From Treponema sp. (GTDB lineage Bacteria; Spirochaetota; Spirochaetia; Treponematales; Treponemataceae), in the NCBI GenBank assembly GCA_016282455.1, contig JAEEKM010000136.1, forward strand, positions 1 to 9,395: a DNA stretch of 9,395 nt, read 5' to 3'. The translations under genes and the position numbers were made by a program. Numbering within the stretch: position 1 is the first letter of the stretch; every line of letters starts with the position of its first letter. The notes below the pieces were generated by a model. It was not told where the DNA came from, did no database searches, and saw only the letters and a program-made list of their open reading frames with translations. Of this stretch, positions 4,606 through 9,395 are shown piece by piece.

Positions 4606-6525
4606 ATGTGTGGAATAGTTGGTTATGTTGGTTGCAGGGAAGCTACTCCGATTTTGGTAAATGCCCTTAAAAAACTTGAGTACCGCGGATACGACAGCGC
4701 AGGTATTGCAGTCTTCAATGGAGAGAACATTGTTGTGCGCAAAGTTAAGGGTGCCCTTCGTGCTTTAGTAGAAGATGTAACCAAAGAGGTTGTCCGCACA
4801 AGTGATTCCATGACAGATGATGAGTGTGATGCCCGTGAAGCAGAACTTGTTCCCCTCATGGCAAAAGAAGTGCCTGGTTATCTGGGAATAGGTCACACAA
4901 GATGGGCCACCCACGGAGAGCCAAGTGATGTTAATGCTCATCCCCACATTAACGAAAGCGGTACCATTGCAGTCGTTCACAATGGCATTATAGAAAATTA
5001 TGCCAAGCTCAAGGCATGGCTTCAGGAACAGGGAATCGTTTTTAGAAGTCAGACAGATACAGAAGTTGTTGCTCATCTTATAAATTATTTTTACGAAGAA
5101 GACGGTGACATTTTTAACGCAGTGCTTAATGCCCTTCATCGTCTTGAGGGAAGCTATGCACTTGGTGTAGTATGCCGTGATTTCCCTGACAGAATTATTG
5201 CAGCCCGCAAGGAAAGTCCTCTTATTGTTGGTCTTGGAGAGGGAGAGAATTTTATTGCAAGCGATGTTCCTGCAGTTCTTGAACACACCCGCGAAGTTTA
5301 CTTCCTTGACCAGAAACAGATTGCAGTTCTTTATGCAGATCATGTTGACCTTTATGATGAAGACGGAAACAAAGTTGTAAAGGAAGCAAGTCATGTTGAC
5401 TGGGATCTTTCTGCCGCACAGAAAAATGGTTACGCTCATTTCATGTTAAAGGAAATTCATGAGCAGCCCAAAGCCCTGCATGACACTCTGCAAAATCATC
5501 TTGTGTTTGAAAAGGGTAAAGCCGTTGACATTAAGTTTGACGAAATTTCCGGAAGCGACTACTGGAAAACTGCCCGCCGGGTTGTGATTACTGCCTGTGG
5601 TACTGCCTATCATGCAGGTGTGGTTGGAAAATATGCTTTTGAAAAATTTGCCCGTCTTCCTGTTGTGGTTGATGTTGCAAGTGAGTTCCGCTACAGAAAT
5701 CCTATTCTTAATAAAGACGATGTTTTTATTGTCATAAGTCAGTCCGGAGAAACTGCAGATACCCTTGCCGCCCTTCGTCTTGCAAAAGAAGCGGGAGTTC
5801 ATGTAATTGCAATTACAAACTGTGTGGGTTCAACTGTAAGCCGTGAAGCAGATGATGTAATCTATACCCTTGCCGGACCTGAAATTGCAGTTGCTTCTAC
5901 AAAAGCCTATACCACTCAGCTTGAGTGTCTTTATCTTCTTGCCCTGCAGTCTGCAAAAGTCAGGGGACTCATTGATGAAAGTTCCTTACAAAAATCTCTT
6001 GAAGAACTTTGTGCTATCCCTGATAAACTTGAAGAGATTCTTTCTCATCAGGATGCCGTACAGAAGTTTACCAGCAAAACTTTTAACAAGCAGAAAGTAT
6101 TCTTTATTGGCCGTCAGTTTGACAGTGCAACAAGCCTTGAGTGTGCCCTTAAGTTAAAGGAAGTAAGTTACATGCACAGCGAGGCCTTTGCGGCAGGTGA
6201 ATTAAAGCACGGACCTATTGCACTTGTAGACCCGGATACTCTTGTGGTGGCAATTGCAACCGACAGGGCCATGTACGAAAAACTTGCAAGCAACATAGAA
6301 GAGGTAAAAAGCCGTAAGTGTGCAACCCTTGTTATTACCCAAAGTACCGGGGATGAGTTTGCAAAAGCGGCAGATGAAATTATCCGCATTCCACCCTGCG
6401 ATGACAGTTTTGCAAGCCTGCTCTCTGTGGTGCCGGCTCAGCTCTTTGCCTATTACTGTGCAGTTCTTCGCGGAAACAATCCGGATAAACCCCGTAACCT
6501 TGCAAAAAGCGTTACTGTAGAATAA
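4606..6525 (+). CDS. glmS: Glutamine-fructose-6-phosphate aminotransferase (isomerizing)
   Basis: GlmS makes glucosamine-6-phosphate from fructose-6-phosphate and glutamine, the entry step to UDP-GlcNAc and peptidoglycan. The start is set at MCGIVGYVG, because Cys2 becomes the N-terminal nucleophile after Met removal; GGAAAGG lies 8 nt upstream. An in-frame ATG at 4498 would add 36 residues and block the catalytic Cys, so it is rejected. The Ntn glutaminase domain shows HTRWATHG (97-104), HNGIIEN (125-131) and TDTE (150-153). Two SIS sugar-isomerase domains follow, with CGTA (331-334), SQSGETADT (379-387) and KLKEVSYMHSEAFAAGE (516-532). The protein ends with KSVTVE, the usual C-terminus. At 639 residues it is about 30 longer than the E. 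coli enzyme. Most of the excess is an acidic stretch at about residues 53-90, before HTRW. It is probably a single-gene unit. Confidence 0.96.
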   Translation: MCGIVGYVGCREATPILVNALKKLEYRGYDSAGIAVFNGENIVVRKVKGALRALVEDVTKEVVRTSDSMTDDECDAREAELVPLMAKEVPGYLGIGHTRWATHGEPSDVNAHPHINESGTIAVVHNGIIENYAKLKAWLQEQGIVFRSQTDTEVVAHLINYFYEEDGDIFNAVLNALHRLEGSYALGVVCRDFPDRIIAARKESPLIVGLGEGENFIASDVPAVLEHTREVYFLDQKQIAVLYADHVDLYDEDGNKVVKEASHVDWDLSAAQKNGYAHFMLKEIHEQPKALHDTLQNHLVFEKGKAVDIKFDEISGSDYWKTARRVVITACGTAYHAGVVGKYAFEKFARLPVVVDVASEFRYRNPILNKDDVFIVISQSGETADTLAALRLAKEAGVHVIAITNCVGSTVSREADDVIYTLAGPEIAVASTKAYTTQLECLYLLALQSAKVRGLIDESSLQKSLEELCAIPDKLEEILSHQDAVQKFTSKTFNKQKVFFIGRQFDSATSLECALKLKEVSYMHSEAFAAGELKHGPIALVDPDTLVVAIATDRAMYEKLASNIEEVKSRKCATLVITQSTGDEFAKAADEIIRIPPCDDSFASLLSVVPAQLFAYYCAVLRGNNPDKPRNLAKSVTVE

Positions 6526-6542
6526 GAGATTGTTTTAACGGG

Positions 6543-7520
6543 TCAGGGGAGTTCGTGCATTACCACTACCCGGCGTAAAATGTTGGCTTTGTAAGAAAAA
6601 TAAATGTCTTCTTCTCCGTCAACAGAACCCAGGTAGCAGGGAACCCATGAATTGTAAGTTTCATCTACGGAAGCAGTCCAGAAACTTTCACTGGTGTCCA
6701 CCTGACTTCCGTAGCGGGAAATAAGTTCTGTAATTTTTCCAAAGTTCCGAAGCAGGTATTTTTCAACTTCAAGTCTTGAAGGAAGATACCAGCCTGTTTG
6801 CCAGAAAGAACTTAAGGAATTTTCTGTGCCGTAGTTTTCTGCGTAAGTAAAGGCATAAAAAGAAGATGCGTTATAACTGGCAGAAATTTCACCGTAATTG
6901 TCACTTCCTGTAAGGTCCACTGCCATATCAAGGGCCTGTAAGTCAAAATCTTTTGAAAGACTCTCTCCCGTGTACCAGCTTTTCTTACCTGCCTGTGTTC
7001 CAAGCACTTTTACAGAATCAAGTGTAGAAAGTATTATTCCAAAAACAAATGCACCTGAGTAAGCGGTGTATTCATAATCCGGGCGGACAATGTATTCGTA
7101 GTCTGTGTCAGAAATTGTTTTGTGGACAAGAAGGTCACCGGTTACCGCATCTTCTTTTTGAAGAACAGGATTGTATCTGGCAAAAAGTTCGTAGCCTTTT
7201 TCCCTGTAGTCCCAGCCGTCAAATTCATTTTCTGCACTTCCGTCCTCATAATACCAGCCTGCAAAACTCCAGCTTTTTCCGCTAGAGTCCGTATAGTCTT
7301 CAGGAAAAAAATCAAAAGTTTCTTCAGGTGCATACCAGGTGAGGCTTATGTCATTGTAAAGGGTAATTTCCCTTGAGTTGGAAGAATTTATTTCGTCAGT
7401 GAGTTTAAGCGGGATGGAGGAAGGAGTAAAGCCTTTTGAGAATGCAAAAACTGGAGTTAAAAAAAACACCGCAAGAAAAATAAATTTTCCCGCAGTGTTC
7501 AAGGCATTGTTTTTTATCAA
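6543..7520 (-). CDS. Secreted InlB-repeat/DUF1566-like protein, paralogue of the upstream lipoprotein
   Basis: This 325-residue exported protein of unknown function starts with TTG (7520-7518), one base upstream of the TGA that ends the preceding gene. AAAGGA lies about 6 nt before it, so the start is supported and translational coupling is likely. A Sec-type signal has Lys3 and Lys12, the hydrophobic core FIFLAVFFLTPVFAF (13-27) and a plausible cut after Ser28; there is no lipobox Cys. Residues about 52-118 resemble a degenerate InlB/Flg_new repeat (SFAGWY at 85-90, YELFARYNP at 110-118). The C-terminal half resembles DUF1566/Lcl-type domains: GWYLPSRLEVEKYL (243-256), FWTASVD (280-286), and RRVVV near the end. 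Several blocks match the upstream lipoprotein in the same order. It is probably periplasmic or at the cell surface. The fold assignment is by motif resemblance only. Confidence 0.82.
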   Translation of the reverse strand: MIKNNALNTAGKFIFLAVFFLTPVFAFSKGFTPSSIPLKLTDEINSSNSREITLYNDISLTWYAPEETFDFFPEDYTDSSGKSWSFAGWYYEDGSAENEFDGWDYREKGYELFARYNPVLQKEDAVTGDLLVHKTISDTDYEYIVRPDYEYTAYSGAFVFGIILSTLDSVKVLGTQAGKKSWYTGESLSKDFDLQALDMAVDLTGSDNYGEISASYNASSFYAFTYAENYGTENSLSSFWQTGWYLPSRLEVEKYLLRNFGKITELISRYGSQVDTSESFWTASVDETYNSWVPCYLGSVDGEEDIYFSYKANILRRVVVMHELP

Positions 7521-8722
7521 GAAGGATCCTTTATCTGCAGGAAGAAGATTGCGCTCTTTTCCTGAGTAACGCTTGTGCAGTGAATGGCCTGCAGGGAGGA
7601 ATTGTAATAACAGGCATAATAGTTGTGTTCGCGAACCTGATCAAGTGAGGAAGTCCAGAGGCCGCCTGTCTGGTTAATGGAACCTCCTGCTTTTGCAGAA
7701 GCACTTATTGCCGTGGCAAGTTTATTTCCGTTAAGGTAAATTTCAAATTCAATGGAACTTGGAATGTACCAGTCAAGGAAGGCAGTCTGGGTAAGGTTGT
7801 TCTCTGACGCATATTTACCTGACTCTACAAAAGCCTCAAGGTTTGAAACTTCAATGTTCAGTACGCTTGACATGGAAGCGGCATCGGTCTTGATGTCGTC
7901 ATAGTTGTTTGCTCCGGTCTTGTCTACTGCGCGGTCAAGATTGAGGGTAGAAGGATCAAAGGAATTTTGCGGAAGTTCCATTACCGCCCAGCGCACGTTT
8001 GATTTTCCGTTAAGGCCCATGATGATTGTAGTTTCTGTGTCTTTGGTAGTGTCGTCTGTGTAAACTTCACCGTTGTAAATGACTACTCCGGCATAGTGAG
8101 CGGCAAGGTCATCATAACAGGGGGCATATTCTGCAATGGTGTAGGAGAGGGTTACAAAGTTTTCTGTGGTGGTTGTGCGGCTTGCCCTTTCAATTGCAAT
8201 GTCTCCAAGCTGGGGTTTTACGCTTTTTGTTTTGTTATAGCGGGCAGTGTAGGTGTAGCCTTTGGCAGTGTATGAGAGGGTGTAGCCGTCTTTAAACCAG
8301 ATGCCGTCTGTGTTGAAGTTTTCAGAAAGAGTGCTTCCTCCCAAAAACCAGCCTGCAAACTGCTGTCCCGGAAGAGTGGCAGAAGGGGCTGAGTCTCCGG
8401 AATACATTGCGCTTGTGGGAATGGTTCCCAGAGTGTAAGTGTATTTGTTTCCTACAACATAGGTTCCTGCACTTGCGTCAGTTGTGTCACCTTCGTTAAA
8501 ATCTGCTCTTTCCCAGACTTTATCTGTGGGACAGACTTTTTTTTCAGTGTCGTAAATAAGATAGTAAGTAGTTGGGTCGCCACCGTCGTCAGAAAAAGAA
8601 ACAGGCATGAACTGAGTTTCTGCTGCAACAGTCTGTGCTTTATTGAGAAGATCGCATGAAAGGGCCGTGAATGAAAGGCTTACGGCAGTCATGGCAAAAA
8701 ATATTCTTTTAATTCTTTTCAT
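7517..8722 (-). CDS. Outer-surface lipoprotein with InlB-repeat/DUF1566-like domains
   Basis: This 401-residue protein has a lipoprotein signal peptide: basic residues at 2-6, a hydrophobic stretch and FTALSC with Cys23. The box is looser than the E. coli consensus, as is common in spirochetes. A flexible, Thr/Asp-rich N-terminal region contains the InlB-like piece QQFAGWFLGG (120-129) followed by GYTYTARYNK (155-164). A downstream segment carries RAVDKTGANNYDDI (264-277), WYIPSSIEFEIYL (318-330) and LWTSSLD (355-361), typical of DUF1566/Lcl-type domains that end in Trp-containing strands. A conserved Cys pair (Cys371, Cys382) lies near the C-terminus. The gene heads a two-gene operon with its paralogue. 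It has no Shine-Dalgarno sequence, but a consensus promoter places +1 at its ATG. The ligand or role is unknown; surface adhesin or structural protein is only a guess. Confidence 0.85.
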   Translation of the reverse strand: MKRIKRIFFAMTAVSLSFTALSCDLLNKAQTVAAETQFMPVSFSDDGGDPTTYYLIYDTEKKVCPTDKVWERADFNEGDTTDASAGTYVVGNKYTYTLGTIPTSAMYSGDSAPSATLPGQQFAGWFLGGSTLSENFNTDGIWFKDGYTLSYTAKGYTYTARYNKTKSVKPQLGDIAIERASRTTTTENFVTLSYTIAEYAPCYDDLAAHYAGVVIYNGEVYTDDTTKDTETTIIMGLNGKSNVRWAVMELPQNSFDPSTLNLDRAVDKTGANNYDDIKTDAASMSSVLNIEVSNLEAFVESGKYASENNLTQTAFLDWYIPSSIEFEIYLNGNKLATAISASAKAGGSINQTGGLWTSSLDQVREHNYYACYYNSSLQAIHCTSVTQEKSAIFFLQIKDPS

Positions 8723-8728
8723 ATAAAT

Positions 8729-8757
8729 ATCTTAAACTGCCGGTAGTGCTTTGTCAA
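8729..8757 (-). promoter_or_regulatory. Promoter of the lipoprotein operon, predicted leaderless
   Basis: On the minus strand, a perfect -35 TTGACA (8757-8752), a 17-bp spacer and a -10 TAAGAT (8734-8729) are followed by 6 bp and the ATG at 8722. The predicted +1 is the A of the start codon. The 6-bp gap (ATTTAT) contains no ribosome site. Confidence 0.75.
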
Positions 8758-8779
8758 GTTTAGGAACCTGCTCCAGTCC

Positions 8780-8808
8780 TTGAAGATTTCAACAAGACAA
8801 AGTATACT
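8780..8808 (+). promoter_or_regulatory. Promoter of the GerMN-type gene, predicted leaderless
   Basis: A -35 TTGAAG (8780-8785), a 17-bp spacer and a good -10 TATACT (8803-8808) are followed by GTTGTC and the ATG at 8815. The predicted +1 is the A of the start codon. It is back to back with the lipoprotein promoter; the two -35 boxes are 22 bp apart. Confidence 0.72.
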
Positions 8809-8814
8809 GTTGTC

Positions 8815-9395
8815 ATGGCAAAAAAACGTGGTGGGAATAAGAAAAGCAAAAAAACTCTTGTGGCACTTGCACTCTGGCTTCTTGCCCTGCTTGTGCTGGT
8901 GATTTTATTTTTTGCAAATCAGAAAAGAATCTTCTCAAATTTAAAGACTACTGATTTTTTCAGCAGGGCCTTTGGGAAAACACCTGCTTTTGTAGAAAAT
9001 GCTCCGGAAGTGGAGAGTTCTGCTTCTGACAAAAATGATGTAGCACCTCTTGAGTCTTCTGAGGTTGAAATTGAAATAATTGAAAATTACACTGACCGTG
9101 AAGAAGTTGCTGCGGAAGAAGTGGAAGAAAAAGAGCCTGAAGAAGAAATAAAAACTGAAACTGAAAAGCCAGAGACTGCAAAAACAGATAAGGCTAAAAC
9201 AGAAAAACCGGAGAAATCAGAGAAAACAGAAAGTGCCCCTAAGGAAGAAAAGACTGCCGTTACCCCGGTGGTGCCTCCCCGCACAATGAATCTTAAACTC
9301 TATTTCATGGTAATAAACAGTGACGGTTCGGTGAGCCGCAGGGAAGTGACCCGCAGCATGAAAAAATCCGACAGTCCCCTGGTGAATGCCGTTCA
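8815..9395 (+). CDS. Membrane-anchored GerMN-domain-like protein (partial, C-terminus beyond window)
   Basis: 193 complete codons are visible. The N-terminus is very basic (MAKKRGGNKKSKK), followed by one membrane helix at about residues 14-34, so the rest should be outside the cytoplasm. Residues about 60-155 form a low-complexity, Glu/Lys/Thr/Pro-rich linker with repeated KTEKPE-like units (TEKPE at 116-120 and 129-133), probably an extended spacer across the periplasm. From about 158, MNLKLYFMVINSDGSVSRRE, then basic residues and SPLVNAV, matches the start of a GerMN (sporulation/germination GerM-like) domain, in which a beta strand with Tyr-Phe precedes a short Asp-Gly turn. In other bacteria such domains occur in envelope proteins that are not tied to sporulation. 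The domain call rests on about 35 residues. The start is supported by a promoter 6 bp upstream; no Shine-Dalgarno sequence is seen. Confidence 0.75.
   Translation, partial: MAKKRGGNKKSKKTLVALALWLLALLVLVILFFANQKRIFSNLKTTDFFSRAFGKTPAFVENAPEVESSASDKNDVAPLESSEVEIEIIENYTDREEVAAEEVEEKEPEEEIKTETEKPETAKTDKAKTEKPEKSEKTESAPKEEKTAVTPVVPPRTMNLKLYFMVINSDGSVSRREVTRSMKKSDSPLVNAV

Noticed and set aside
6505..6545. Terminator between converging glmS and the secreted-protein gene
   Set aside because: CGTTA and TAACG could pair, but with a loop of about 20 nt and no T run. No supported hairpin lies in the 17-bp gap.
9087..9284. Minus-strand Ser/Phe/Val-rich ORF near the right end
   Set aside because: It is the antisense of the low-complexity Glu/Lys/Thr linker of the GerMN-type protein, so the apparent repeats are a reflection of that region.

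Overview
The window looks like a chromosomal segment from a host-associated spirochete, most probably a Treponema. The reasons are the moderate GC content, a cysteine-lipidated surface protein with a loose lipobox, InlB-repeat/DUF1566-like secreted proteins, and a GerM-like protein in an otherwise ordinary housekeeping neighbourhood. The genus is an inference from gene content. No mobile element, CRISPR array, tRNA or rRNA was seen.

Layout. (1) At 1-785 (-) is the N-terminal part of a DRE-TIM (HMGL/HOA-like) aldolase, cut by the window edge. (2) Divergent from it, 861-1658 (+) is nudC (NAD(H) pyrophosphatase), followed by 1701-2378 (+), an ECF-transporter substrate-binding (S) component. (3) Converging on these is an aromatic amino acid operon on the minus strand: an aromatic-rich leader peptide (4495-4418), a Rho-independent terminator (4392-4359), aroF (DAHP synthase, 4330-3296) and tyrA (prephenate dehydrogenase, 3276-2386). 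(4) Divergent from it is glmS (4606-6525, +). (5) A two-gene minus-strand operon (8722-6543) encodes paralogous exported proteins, a lipoprotein and a Sec-type secreted protein, coupled through a TTG/TGA overlap. (6) Divergent again, a membrane-anchored GerMN-type protein (8815 to the window end, +) is cut by the right edge.

The two main discoveries are regulatory. First, the aroF-tyrA operon has a complete ribosome-mediated attenuator: a 25-residue leader peptide with a Tyr-Phe-Tyr-Tyr-Ser-Phe run, a possible antiterminator, and a strong terminator ending 28 nt before the aroF start codon. AroF also carries the N-terminal ferredoxin-like domain that makes related DAHP synthases feedback-sensitive to Tyr/Phe. 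The pathway entry enzyme therefore appears controlled twice by its end products. Second, five of the seven transcription units that start in this window (nudC, the ECF gene, the aro leader peptide, the lipoprotein operon, the GerMN gene) share one layout: -35, 17-18 bp, -10, exactly 6 bp, ATG. This places +1 on the A of the start codon, so these mRNAs are predicted to be leaderless. The downstream genes of operons (aroF, tyrA, the TTG-start gene), together with glmS and the aldolase gene, have ordinary Shine-Dalgarno sequences.
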